Positions 7,453 through 16,154 of a stretch of DNA of 56,898 nt are shown here, one piece after another. Each line of letters begins with the position of its first letter. Positions within the stretch are counted from its first letter, which is position 1. Both the position numbers and the translations under genes were made by a program. The DNA comes from an uncultured Pelagibacteraceae bacterium (GTDB taxonomy: Bacteria > Pseudomonadota > Alphaproteobacteria > Pelagibacterales > Pelagibacteraceae): the NCBI GenBank assembly GCA_902569735.1, contig CACFVE010000006.1:1-56898 (forward strand), written 5' to 3'. The notes beneath the pieces are model-generated. The model was given only the letters and a program-made list of their open reading frames with translations, was not told where the DNA came from and made no database searches.

Positions 7453-8664
7453 ATGGAAGAATTTAAAAAAATTTTTAAGATTCTAAGAGCAAAAAAATTA
7501 TTTTCAAAACCAAAAAAAAAAGAATTATTTATTTATGATGAAAACACATTTAGAAGCGGTTATGCTGATTTTTTCCATAAAAATGATTGTTTTATTTTTG
7601 ACACAAGATATAAGAAACTATACTTTTTTTTATACATCAAGGCGATTTTCAAAAAAATTATATTTTTTTCAAAAGAACGTATCTTTCAGCTTTATACTAT
7701 TGAAGTTATAAGAGTTGTTGACCCAAAATATATTATATGTTTTTCTCATTACACTTTAATTTTTTGGGATTTAAAAAAATATTTTAAGAACATCACTTTT
7801 ATCATTTGTCAGCACCATATTTCTTTAGGATATAATGGAAAATATCACTTAAACCCAATTTTAATGGCAAAAGAGCGTTACAAAAATAAAAAAAAAATCG
7901 ATCATGTATTTTTATGGGGAAAGGGAATGATAGAAGGTTTTAAAGAATGTTTAGATGGAAACTTTTATCAATCTGGATCAATTAAGAATAATAGATATAA
8001 AAATTTAAAAATTGAAAATAATAAAGATCTTATTTTCATGTCACAGTATCAAAATTGGTTAAATAGTTCTCAAATACAAATACCTCTCGAAGATGGAACT
8101 AGTGTATTAAAGTATGATTTTAATTTTAATGAAAGAAAGATCGTTTTAAATATATTACATGAGTATTGCTTGAGTCACAATTTAAATTTAGTCATAGCAC
8201 CCAGACAGTATCATCAGAAAGATTTTAATGAGGAAAAAGAATATTACAATAAAATATTAAATGGGAAAAAATTTATTTTTCTCAGCAGAACGAAACAATT
8301 TCAGGTTTACGAAGAATTTAACAAATATAAATATTTTGCTGTAATTGATTGTTCAACTGGTTACGAAGCTATGGCTCGAGGTAGGAGGGTAGCTCATTTA
8401 AATGTTGTTTATGATTTAAGTGGAGTCAGTGGAGGAAAAAATCATAGATTTGGTTGGCCATGCAACTTTGATTTAAAAGGACCTTTTTGGACAAACAAAG
8501 CATCTAAAACTGAAATTTTTAGATGTTTAGACTTTATTTTTCAAACTAAGGATGAAGACTGGGTAGAAATTAAAAAAAAATATATTGACCCAATTATAAT
8601 ATATGATGAAGGCAATAAAGCATTTAAAAATAATCTTAAAAAAATAGGCTTAAAAGTAAAATAA
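7453..8664 (+). CDS. Uncharacterised surface-carbohydrate protein, possible GT-B transferase
   Basis: I do not recognise this 403-residue protein with certainty. It has no membrane segment or signal peptide and alternates hydrophobic strands with charged loops, as in GT-B enzymes. The C-terminal part holds LNLVIAPRQYHQ and, near residue 300, VIDCSTGYEAMARGRRVAHL, resembling the donor-binding half of CDP-glycerol or polysaccharide transferases of surface-carbohydrate loci. It sits between a GT2 and the ABC flippase, which fits a role in glycan assembly. The protein at 29550 has a loosely similar layout. Function remains a guess from fold pattern and context. Confidence 0.5.
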   Translation: MEEFKKIFKILRAKKLFSKPKKKELFIYDENTFRSGYADFFHKNDCFIFDTRYKKLYFFLYIKAIFKKIIFFSKERIFQLYTIEVIRVVDPKYIICFSHYTLIFWDLKKYFKNITFIICQHHISLGYNGKYHLNPILMAKERYKNKKKIDHVFLWGKGMIEGFKECLDGNFYQSGSIKNNRYKNLKIENNKDLIFMSQYQNWLNSSQIQIPLEDGTSVLKYDFNFNERKIVLNILHEYCLSHNLNLVIAPRQYHQKDFNEEKEYYNKILNGKKFIFLSRTKQFQVYEEFNKYKYFAVIDCSTGYEAMARGRRVAHLNVVYDLSGVSGGKNHRFGWPCNFDLKGPFWTNKASKTEIFRCLDFIFQTKDEDWVEIKKKYIDPIIIYDEGNKAFKNNLKKIGLKVK

Positions 8665-8699
8665 TTTTCATAACAAGATTAATTAATCAATTTAATTTT

Positions 8700-10439
8700 A
8701 TGGGTAAAATTCAAAACTTCTTTGCTTTAATTTCTTTAATTGGAGCTAATAAATTTTATGTAATTTTTTTAGTAATCTTAATGTTAATATCAAGTTTATT
8801 GGATTTATTAAGCTTAGGCTTAATAGCGCCCTATATATCTTCGATATTTGAATTAGAAAACAATCAATCTAATAGTTTCTTTGGAAATTTTTATTTTTTT
8901 AATAAATTGAACCAAGATCAAATAATTTTATTTTTTACAATTTTTCTTATTTCAATTTTTTTCTTAAAAACTTGTTTATCTATATTGATAAGATGGTTAA
9001 TTTCTTTGTTTGCTTTTAAGCAATACGCAAAACTACAAGTAAAATTAATGCAGGCTTATCAAAACATGAATTATGAGGATTATATTTTAAGAACTACTAG
9101 CGAGTATATAAGAAATGTAAGGGAATTATGCAGCGAATGTTTGAGCAATATTGACTCGACTCTGCGAGTTTTAAGTGAACTGATTATGTTCATTGCTATA
9201 GTAATTTTCCTTGCTTTAGTAAATTTTAAGATATTAATATTTTTAATATTAACTATTATTCCAATTTTTTTTATTTACGAATTTATACTAAAACCAATTA
9301 ACGTACGATTAGGAAAAGAGAAAGTTGAAGCTGCGAAGCAAATGTATAAAAATATAGACTCAGGCATAAGAGGACTTAAAGAAGTTAGAATTTTGACAAA
9401 AGAAAATTTTTTTACAGATAAACTCTTTTTTTATGCAAATAAAATTTATGATACTCAAAAAAAATCTTCATTAATAAGCGATAGTCCGAGATATGTATTT
9501 GAATTTTTCATCGTTTCTGCATCTCTAATTGTTTTTTTATTTTTAAGCTCTAAAAATTTAGAAATTAAAAACTATTTACCGGCTTTAGGTGTATTTTTAT
9601 TAGCTGGATTAAGACTTCTGCCAAGCCTTTCATTAATTACAAGTAGTTTAAGTAGAATAGGTTACGTACAATATGCAGTAAAACAAGTATGTGACGATTT
9701 AATTAAGTATTATAAAGACAATGGTAAAAACAATAGCGAGAATCTAGAAAATATAGACACTTTTAAATCCATTAAATTAGAAAATGTTAGCTTTAATTAT
9801 CAAAATGTTAAAACAAAAGTTTTTGATAATTTAAATTTTTCTATAGTTGAAAATAGCTGTATAGGTATCACTGGTCAATCAGGAGCAGGCAAAACTACAA
9901 TAGTGGATCTATTATTAGGCCTTATAGTTCCAGTCAAAGGAAAAATTTTTATTAATAATCTATTAGTTAAGGATTTTTCGTCTTATCTTAAAGGAGAAAT
10001 TGCTTATTTACCTCAAGAACCAATAATTCTTGATGAAGACGTAAAAACAAATGTAAGTCTTCAAGAAGATAAAGACAAAGTTGATTACAAAAAACTTAAT
10101 AAGGCATTGGTAAGAGCAAATTTGATAGAAGTTGTAAAGCAATTGCCTAATAATATTGACACTTTGATAGGAGAAGGCGGCGTACGTCTTTCAGGGGGCC
10201 AAAATAAAAGACTAGCTTTAGCTAGAGCATTTTATCATGGTAAAAATATTGTAATTATGGACGAAGCCACAAGTTCATTGGATATTGAAAGTGAAAATTA
10301 CATAGCTGAGCAAATTAAGGAACTAAAAGGCAATGTTACAATTATAATTATAAGTCATCATAATAACATTCTTAAATATTGTGATAAAATCTATAAAATT
10401 GAAGATAAAAAAATTAAATTATTAAATACAGTTAATTAA
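8700..10439 (+). CDS. ABC exporter of lipid-linked glycan flippase type (PglK-like)
   Basis: This 579-residue protein has an N-terminal membrane domain (about six helices, residues 15-320) fused to an ATPase domain. The ATPase carries Walker A GQSGAGKTT near residue 392, signature RLSGGQ near 497, Walker B IVIMDEA near 520 and a switch histidine (IIISHH). Length and N-terminal region resemble PglK-type flippases, which move lipid-linked oligosaccharides across the inner membrane. It is the only export protein visible in the island, since I find no Wzx or Wzy. It works as a homodimer by family rule. Cargo is inferred as the glycan built by the island enzymes; a lipid A-type exporter is the alternative. 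Confidence 0.82.
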   Translation: MGKIQNFFALISLIGANKFYVIFLVILMLISSLLDLLSLGLIAPYISSIFELENNQSNSFFGNFYFFNKLNQDQIILFFTIFLISIFFLKTCLSILIRWLISLFAFKQYAKLQVKLMQAYQNMNYEDYILRTTSEYIRNVRELCSECLSNIDSTLRVLSELIMFIAIVIFLALVNFKILIFLILTIIPIFFIYEFILKPINVRLGKEKVEAAKQMYKNIDSGIRGLKEVRILTKENFFTDKLFFYANKIYDTQKKSSLISDSPRYVFEFFIVSASLIVFLFLSSKNLEIKNYLPALGVFLLAGLRLLPSLSLITSSLSRIGYVQYAVKQVCDDLIKYYKDNGKNNSENLENIDTFKSIKLENVSFNYQNVKTKVFDNLNFSIVENSCIGITGQSGAGKTTIVDLLLGLIVPVKGKIFINNLLVKDFSSYLKGEIAYLPQEPIILDEDVKTNVSLQEDKDKVDYKKLNKALVRANLIEVVKQLPNNIDTLIGEGGVRLSGGQNKRLALARAFYHGKNIVIMDEATSSLDIESENYIAEQIKELKGNVTIIIISHHNNILKYCDKIYKIEDKKIKLLNTVN

Positions 10440-10441
10440 TA

Positions 10442-11182
10442 ATGATAAAATTATATAAATCCTTAATAAATAAAAATAAGATATTCCTATTTGACTATAG
10501 AAAAAACTCATTTTTTGAGGGTATTTATAGACTTATTGGACTAATTATATCTCCATTTTTAATAAAACTTAATCCAAACGTTATAAGTGCCTTGAGTTTG
10601 TTGTCGGGTTTAACAGGATTAGTATTTTCGAACTTTTTCAATATTAATTTAGATATAATTATTTATTTTTTTTTTATTTCATTTATTTTTGATTTTACTG
10701 ATGGTTTAGTAGCGAGGCACCAAAAAACAACATCTTTTCATGGAAGATTTATTGATGGATTATTTGATATTTTAGTAGTCGGTTTTTTACATATAGTCCT
10801 GATTCAATATCTTTTTCACTCAGGAAATAATGTATTTGATAAAATTTTTTACTACTTAACTCTTTTAATATTACCAATCCAACATTTAATTTTGGATAGG
10901 TTTTCTGCATTAGCAAGATGGCGAAATGAAGCTCACAAATCAAAAAAAGTAAAACCATATTACAGAGATTCTTATTTAAAGTATTTGACTCCTTTAATGA
11001 TAGATTTACAACACTTTTCTATTTTTCTACTTTTATTTCCTAATTTATTTAAAGTGAATTTCTTTATTGAAATTTATTTTATTTTTTCATTTTTATCATC
11101 AATTTTAACAATAGTTTTGTATATTTTTTTAAGTCACAAATATTTGTCAAACTCTTCTAACAGACTCGATAATAAAGAATAA
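10442..11182 (+). CDS. CDP-alcohol phosphatidyltransferase family membrane protein
   Basis: This 246-residue integral membrane protein carries the full CDP-alcohol phosphotransferase signature: D84, D87, G88, A91, R92, G101, D105 and D109. About six hydrophobic helices are visible. Such enzymes transfer a phosphoalcohol from a CDP donor, or the reverse, usually to make phospholipids or phosphodiester-linked head groups. The gene starts two bases after the ABC flippase stop and precedes the phosphoramidate-type genes, so a role in placing a phosphodiester substituent on the glycan lipid is possible. The true housekeeping enzymes (PgsA, PssA) would not be expected in such an island. Family certain, substrate unknown. 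Confidence 0.83.
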   Translation: MIKLYKSLINKNKIFLFDYRKNSFFEGIYRLIGLIISPFLIKLNPNVISALSLLSGLTGLVFSNFFNINLDIIIYFFFISFIFDFTDGLVARHQKTTSFHGRFIDGLFDILVVGFLHIVLIQYLFHSGNNVFDKIFYYLTLLILPIQHLILDRFSALARWRNEAHKSKKVKPYYRDSYLKYLTPLMIDLQHFSIFLLLFPNLFKVNFFIEIYFIFSFLSSILTIVLYIFLSHKYLSNSSNRLDNKE

Positions 11183-11195
11183 AATTGAAAACCTT

Positions 11196-11717
11196 ATGAT
11201 TATTTGGATAACAGGATTGTCAGGTAGTGGAAAGACAACACTATCAAAAAATTTAATAAAAGATTTAAAATTAATTCTTAAAAAGAAAAAACTAATACAT
11301 TTAGATGGAGACCAATTTAGAGAAGTTTTTAAGGATTTAGGACACTCTTTAAAGGATAGGCTGATAAATGCCGAAAGAATTTCAAAGTTAGTAAATTTTT
11401 TAAATAAGAATTTAGATATTATTATAGTTGTTTCAATACTATCTGTATCTCAAAAATGGCTTAACTGGAATAAAAAAAATAATAAGAATTATTTTCAAAT
11501 ATTTTTAAATGTACCAATTAAAATTTTAAAAAAAAGAAATATTAGAAATGTATATTCAAATAAAAAGAATGTAGTTGGTATTGATATTAAATATAAAAAA
11601 CCTTTAAATAATTATTTTATATTTCATAATAATTTTAAAAAAAAATTTTTAATTTACGCAAAAAAAAAAATATTATTAGATAAAAAAATAAAAAAAATAT
11701 TAAAAAGATATGCATAA
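11196..11717 (+). CDS. APS-kinase-like nucleotide 3'-kinase, candidate cytidine diphosphoramidate kinase
   Basis: This 173-residue P-loop kinase has Walker A GLSGSGKTT (residues 7-15) and the LDGDQFR segment (36-42) typical of adenylylsulfate kinases. The C-terminal third diverges from true CysC. In Campylobacter jejuni the CysC homologue Cj1415 does not act on APS; it phosphorylates the 3'-hydroxyl of cytidine diphosphoramidate in capsule phosphoramidate synthesis. Homologues of the other enzymes of that pathway lie within 7 kb here (13827, 16155, 17721), so I favour that role over APS kinase. SAR11 bacteria are also known to lack assimilatory sulfate reduction. The next gene overlaps by eight bases and is sulfotransferase-like. 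The family is sure, the substrate inferred. Confidence 0.78.
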   Translation: MIIWITGLSGSGKTTLSKNLIKDLKLILKKKKLIHLDGDQFREVFKDLGHSLKDRLINAERISKLVNFLNKNLDIIIVVSILSVSQKWLNWNKKNNKNYFQIFLNVPIKILKKRNIRNVYSNKKNVVGIDIKYKKPLNNYFIFHNNFKKKFLIYAKKKILLDKKIKKILKRYA

Positions 11718-12666
11718 ACCTAAATTATTTAAAGAAAGTTTTTTTGGCAATGTTGTAGTTGTTACTGGAACTTATTGTTCTGGAAAAAGCATGGTAGCTC
11801 CTATCGTTTCTTCATTAAATAACGTTGAACATGTTAGAAAATTAGTAGAAGCTGATCAAATTTTTCATCTAGCAAATTTAAAAAAAATTCAAAAAAATGT
11901 GGCGATATTTTTAGCAAGACATTATCTTGATAAGTGTTTTTATGAACAACTTATAGGAAGAAATATCAATTTTAGAATTGATGATGAAACTAGTATTTTT
12001 ACTGCCAAAAACACTCTCGAACTAGCAAATAGAATTTTTTTAAAAAGAGGAGAACATATAATTAGCAAACATATTAAAAAGAAGACATTTTTCTGCATGG
12101 ATACGCATGATGGTATTATGCTTTTTGATTATTGGAAAGAGATGAGTAAAAATTTTAAATTTATAAATATTTATAGAAATCCAATTGATACAGCTGCATC
12201 TTGGCATAAACATGGTATGGGCAGAGTTGAAAAGATTAGATTCAATGAAATAATTTTATTCAAAAATAATAATAATAATTTTCCTTTATATTTTATTAAG
12301 AATTTTAATGAATATAGAAAAAAAAATCCGATGGATAGAATTATAGATATGGTTTTGTATTGCATGAAAAAGGAATACTTAAATTATAAAAAATTTAAAA
12401 AGAACAAAAATTGTAGGTTTATAGAATTTGAAGATTTTGCAACAAATACATCAACGCATCTAAATGCAATTTGTAAATTTTTAAAAGTTAAAAAAAGCAA
12501 TAAAACCAAAGAGATAATGACAAGAGAAAATTGTCCAAGAATTATCGATCATGGTCTGTATAAAGAAAAACTTCAGAAGATTAAATTTTTATCTAGCAAA
12601 GCTTCTTTTCAAAAATTATTAGATTTTGAAAAAGTATTTTTAAAGAGAAAAAGCAATCTATTATAG
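11710..12666 (+). CDS. Sulfotransferase-like protein, candidate phosphoramidate transferase
   Basis: The 318-residue protein has the sulfotransferase 5'-phosphate loop TGTYCSGKS (residues 19-27) and a 3'-phosphate-binding segment, FKFINIYRNPIDTAASWH, with R156 and S164. Sulfotransferases use PAPS, a nucleotide with a 3'-phosphate and an activated 5'-group. The overlapping upstream gene is a CysC-like kinase that, in the phosphoramidate pathway, would make the cytidine analogue of PAPS. I therefore infer that this protein transfers phosphoramidate, or possibly sulfate, to a sugar hydroxyl. It is cytoplasmic, with no signal peptide. The homology class is reasonably clear; the transferred group is inference and needs testing. 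Confidence 0.7.
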   Translation: MHKPKLFKESFFGNVVVVTGTYCSGKSMVAPIVSSLNNVEHVRKLVEADQIFHLANLKKIQKNVAIFLARHYLDKCFYEQLIGRNINFRIDDETSIFTAKNTLELANRIFLKRGEHIISKHIKKKTFFCMDTHDGIMLFDYWKEMSKNFKFINIYRNPIDTAASWHKHGMGRVEKIRFNEIILFKNNNNNFPLYFIKNFNEYRKKNPMDRIIDMVLYCMKKEYLNYKKFKKNKNCRFIEFEDFATNTSTHLNAICKFLKVKKSNKTKEIMTRENCPRIIDHGLYKEKLQKIKFLSSKASFQKLLDFEKVFLKRKSNLL

Positions 12667-13172
12667 TGATAGAATATCAAAAATTTATTAGAAGTGCTTT
12701 TAAAAAAAAGTACTCCCAGTCAACATATATAAATCAAAAACTATTAAATTCTTTTTTTGATTCTAGAAATAAATTTTTAGTCAAAAGTTTTGAAAAATTT
12801 AAGATAAAATTAGATAAATCTAAAAAAGAAAAAGATAATGTACTAAGAAACCTAAAAAACATTTATAAAAAAAAACCAAATCTTAATAACTTAGATCAAA
12901 AGAAAGTTTATGATTATTATAAAAAATTTAATATTTTCTTAAGATTATTAAAAAAAAATAAAAAATTAACAAATCCACTTAGTTATTTATATTTAGGATT
13001 TTTAATTCTTAAAATGAAAAAAATAAATGAAATTCAAAAATTAAATTTCATTTTGAAAGTAAATGACAGATTATCTATAGAAAAAAATATAATATTTACT
13101 CTAGAAGAAATCGGATTACTTCTAAATTTATATAAATTTGAAAATTTATGCCTAAAAAAAATATCGAAATAA
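12666..13172 (+). CDS. Lysine-rich hypothetical protein
   Basis: I do not recognise this 168-residue protein. It begins at a GTG that overlaps the previous TAG stop by one base (TAGTG), typical of coupled genes, and its end overlaps the formyltransferase-like gene by 25 bases. It is about one third lysine plus asparagine, predicted almost wholly helical, without signal peptide or clear membrane helix. The frame is kept open over 500 bases in a region of tight overlaps, which supports a real gene. Its place among the phosphoramidate-type genes suggests a part in that modification, but there is no motif to say which. Confidence 0.6.
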   Translation: MIEYQKFIRSAFKKKYSQSTYINQKLLNSFFDSRNKFLVKSFEKFKIKLDKSKKEKDNVLRNLKNIYKKKPNLNNLDQKKVYDYYKKFNIFLRLLKKNKKLTNPLSYLYLGFLILKMKKINEIQKLNFILKVNDRLSIEKNIIFTLEEIGLLLNLYKFENLCLKKISK

Positions 13173-13834
13173 GTTTAATAATCTCAAGTAATTATAGGTC
13201 TTTAATATATCTTTATTATTTAAAAAAAAATAGATTATTACCAAAAAAAATCGTTTTTTTGAAAAATATTAAAGAAAAAATATACAACAAAAAGATAATT
13301 TTATTTTTTAAAAAAAATATAAGCCAGATTTTAGTTAAAACATTTTTAACTAAACAAATTAATGACTCAAAAGTAACCAGTTATTTATTTAAACATAAAA
13401 GCAAGATGTTTATAGTTTCACTTTATCCTGGAGCAGAAGGCATTATTAAAAATAAACTACTGCTTAAAAAAAAATTGTTTATTCATTCTCATCCTGGAAA
13501 ACTTCCCGAATATAAAGGAAGTACTACAATTTATTATTCAATTTTAAGTGAAAAAAAAATTTGGTGCGATACTATATTTCTTAATGAAAAAATAGATCAA
13601 GGATCTATAATTTATTCAAAGAGATATCCAATTCCAAAAAAAGTTTTAGATATTGACCAAAATTACGATGCAAAAATAAGAGCATTGAATTTGATTAAAG
13701 CTTTGAAAATTTTAAAAAGAAAAAAAAACAATTTTAAGTCTAGAAAAAAAAACAACGATTTCAATCCTACATATTATTATATTATTCATCCAATATTGAG
13801 ATTGCTTACTTTCAATAAAATCAAAAATGTTTAA
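13148..13834 (+). CDS. Formyltransferase-like protein with altered active site
   Basis: This 228-residue protein belongs to the methionyl-tRNA/sugar formyltransferase fold. The core motif reads HSHPGKLPEYKG where active enzymes have N-x-HP..LP.Y.G, and IDQGSII follows. H115 and D150 of the catalytic Asn-His-Asp triad are present, but the Asn position is occupied by H113. Sugar N-formyltransferases use 10-formyl-tetrahydrofolate to formylate 4-amino sugars. The changed triad could mean a different acyl donor or lost activity. It overlaps both neighbours (25 bases upstream, eight downstream). A second formyltransferase gene at 26775 keeps the full triad. The family is clear, the activity uncertain. 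Confidence 0.7.
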   Translation: MPKKNIEISLIISSNYRSLIYLYYLKKNRLLPKKIVFLKNIKEKIYNKKIILFFKKNISQILVKTFLTKQINDSKVTSYLFKHKSKMFIVSLYPGAEGIIKNKLLLKKKLFIHSHPGKLPEYKGSTTIYYSILSEKKIWCDTIFLNEKIDQGSIIYSKRYPIPKKVLDIDQNYDAKIRALNLIKALKILKRKKNNFKSRKKNNDFNPTYYYIIHPILRLLTFNKIKNV

Positions 13835-16148
13835 ATCAAAGGCAGAAACTTTATTCTTTTTACAAAAAAAATTGAAATTAAGTAAAATTCCTAAAACCTT
13901 TTATTTTTCAGTTTTAGAATGGAAAAAAAAGAAAAGAGAAATTTTAAAAAAAATCAAAGATCAATTTAATGGAAAAATAATAATTAGATCTTCTGCTTCT
14001 GGCGAGGATGGATTTTTAGGTTCCAATGCGGGAAAATACAAGTCTTTTTTAAACGTAAATTGTAAAAATCGAGCGGATGTAGAAAAAAAAATTAATTATG
14101 TTATTAAAAGCTATAAGAGAGCTTCACAGAAAAAATCAAAGATTTTAATTCAAAAGATAATAACATCTATTAATTGTTCTGGAGTTGTTTTTAATAGAGA
14201 TTTAAATACTGGTTCAAAATATTATGTAATTAACTATGATGATATAAGCGGGAAATCAGATACTGTAACATCAGGTACTACTCAAAATTCTAATAGAATA
14301 TTATTTGTATATAATAAAAGATTAGAAGAAGTAAAATCAAAAAGGTTTTATAAACTTTTAAATTCAATTAAAGAGTTAGAAACGATCTACCAAAAAATTC
14401 CCTTAGATATTGAGTTTATAATCACAAAAAAATTGGAGATATATATTTTACAAGTGAGACCACTCGTATTAGCTAAGAGAATTTCAAATTATCAAGATAA
14501 AGAAATTGATCTAAATCTAAATATTCTGAAAAAAAGAATTGTTAAAAAATTAAAATATTGGAACACAGTATATGGGCAAATGCCTGACTGGAATCCAGCT
14601 GAAATAATAGGCAAATATCCTTATCCATTGTTATCTTCTCTGTACAAAGTTTTAGTTTTAGACTCTGCTTGGATTAAAGCTCGTAAAATAATGGGATATA
14701 GCGATAGTTTTAAAGAAAAGAAATTAATGGAAACTTTTTTAGGTCAATCTTTTATAGATGTGAGAAAAAGTTTTATTTCATTTTTACCAGAAGGTATTTC
14801 TAAAAAATTAGAAAAAAAAATTGTAGATTTTTATATTAAAAGATTAGTACAAAATCCTACTTTGCATGATAAAATTGAATTTGATATTGCAATAAATTGT
14901 TTCTTGTTTGATTTTGAAAAAAGAATAAATCATTTGTGCCCTAAACTTTTAAATAAAAAAGAAACTTTATTTTTAAAAAATAAATATAAAGATATTTTTG
15001 TAAATAACATATATGAACAAAATAAAGGATCAATAGATTATAATTTAAATAAGATCAATTATCTAAACCGTGAATATGAAAAAGTTAAAAAAGAAAAAGA
15101 TATCAAAAAGATAATTAACTTTACAATTAATTATGGAATTATACCTTTCTCTATTCTTGCTAGACACGCTTTTGTAGCAGAAAATTTACTTAGATCACTC
15201 ATCAGACTAAAGATTATAAATTACAATGATTCTGAAAACTTTAAATCTAGTTTTGAAACTGTTACATCAAAATTTATTTTTGACTGCAATCTTTTATCAA
15301 AAAACTTAATTAGCTTTAATAATTTTAAGAAAAAATACGGACATTTGAGACCAGGAACTTACGATATCAATTCAAAAAATTACTCACTATTTGATAAAGA
15401 TTTTTTCACCAAAAAAAAGAATACGATGAAAAAGATAAAAAACAAATTTAATTTAACCTCTTCTAAAAAAATAAAAATAGAAAATATTTTGAAAAAAAAT
15501 CAAATCGGTATCAGTACTAAAAAATTTTTTGAATATTTGAAAAAATCTATTGAGTCTCGTGAGTATAGTAAATTTATTTTTACGAAAAATGTAGACCTAA
15601 TATTGAAAAAAATATCTGAAATTGCTAGAGAAAATAGATTATCAAAAAAACAAATATCCTTTTTCATACTTCAAGATATTTTGCCAAAAAAGAATAACAA
15701 ATTATCAAGAAAAAATTTAATAAAAAAAATGCATTTAAATAAAAAAAAATATAATACGCATCTAAATATAAGATTGCCAATTTTGTTAGTTGATGCAAAA
15801 GGAGTTGACGTTATTCCTTTTCAAGTATCATCTCCAAATTTTATAGGAAATAAGAAGATTATTTCTGATTTAGTTGCTATTGATAACAACACTAACTTAT
15901 CAAAAATATCTTTTTATAAAAAGATAGTTTTAATTGAAAATGCAGATCCTGGCTACGATTGGTTATTTAACTTTAATATAAGTGGATTAATAACTAAATT
16001 TGGAGGAGCCAATTCGCATATGGCAATTAGATGTAATGAATTAAAAATATCTGCCGCTATAGGTGTAGGAGAAAAAATTTTTGAAGAAATAAAAAATAAT
16101 GAACAAATAATTTTAAATTGTCCATTAAAGAGGATAGAAACTAATTAG
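13827..16148 (+). CDS. PEP-synthase-like dikinase, candidate L-glutamine kinase
   Basis: The protein has 773 residues. Residues 1-215 are the ATP-grasp domain of PEP synthase/PPDK (IIIRSSASGEDGFLGSNAGKY, and YILQVRPL at its end). A long helical middle follows, and the C-terminus is a swivelling phosphohistidine domain, GGANSHMAIR, with the catalytic histidine at about H731. The PEP/pyruvate barrel is absent, so it is not PEP synthase. The layout and length match Campylobacter Cj1418, an L-glutamine kinase that uses ATP to make L-glutamine phosphate (AMP and phosphate released), the first step of capsule phosphoramidate synthesis. Rifampin phosphotransferase shares the same architecture. The following glutaminase-fold gene and nearby cytidylyltransferase support the glutamine-kinase role. 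Confidence 0.8.
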   Translation: MFKSKAETLFFLQKKLKLSKIPKTFYFSVLEWKKKKREILKKIKDQFNGKIIIRSSASGEDGFLGSNAGKYKSFLNVNCKNRADVEKKINYVIKSYKRASQKKSKILIQKIITSINCSGVVFNRDLNTGSKYYVINYDDISGKSDTVTSGTTQNSNRILFVYNKRLEEVKSKRFYKLLNSIKELETIYQKIPLDIEFIITKKLEIYILQVRPLVLAKRISNYQDKEIDLNLNILKKRIVKKLKYWNTVYGQMPDWNPAEIIGKYPYPLLSSLYKVLVLDSAWIKARKIMGYSDSFKEKKLMETFLGQSFIDVRKSFISFLPEGISKKLEKKIVDFYIKRLVQNPTLHDKIEFDIAINCFLFDFEKRINHLCPKLLNKKETLFLKNKYKDIFVNNIYEQNKGSIDYNLNKINYLNREYEKVKKEKDIKKIINFTINYGIIPFSILARHAFVAENLLRSLIRLKIINYNDSENFKSSFETVTSKFIFDCNLLSKNLISFNNFKKKYGHLRPGTYDINSKNYSLFDKDFFTKKKNTMKKIKNKFNLTSSKKIKIENILKKNQIGISTKKFFEYLKKSIESREYSKFIFTKNVDLILKKISEIARENRLSKKQISFFILQDILPKKNNKLSRKNLIKKMHLNKKKYNTHLNIRLPILLVDAKGVDVIPFQVSSPNFIGNKKIISDLVAIDNNTNLSKISFYKKIVLIENADPGYDWLFNFNISGLITKFGGANSHMAIRCNELKISAAIGVGEKIFEEIKNNEQIILNCPLKRIETN

Positions 16149-16154
16149 AATTAA

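Noticed and set aside
8677-8688. Palindrome GATTAATTAATC before the ABC flippase
   Set aside because: A perfect 12-base palindrome of this composition is expected by chance in such AT-rich DNA; no second copy or promoter fit was seen.
11196-12666. Ordinary sulfate activation and sulfation unit (APS kinase plus sulfotransferase)
   Set aside because: Kept only as the alternative: no sulfate adenylyltransferase is visible, the lineage is known to lack sulfate assimilation, and the neighbouring glutamine-kinase, amidohydrolase and cytidylyltransferase types fit phosphoramidate synthesis better.
13827-16148. Phosphoenolpyruvate synthase
   Set aside because: ATP-grasp and phosphohistidine domains are present, but the C-terminal PEP/pyruvate barrel is missing and the context is a surface-sugar island.
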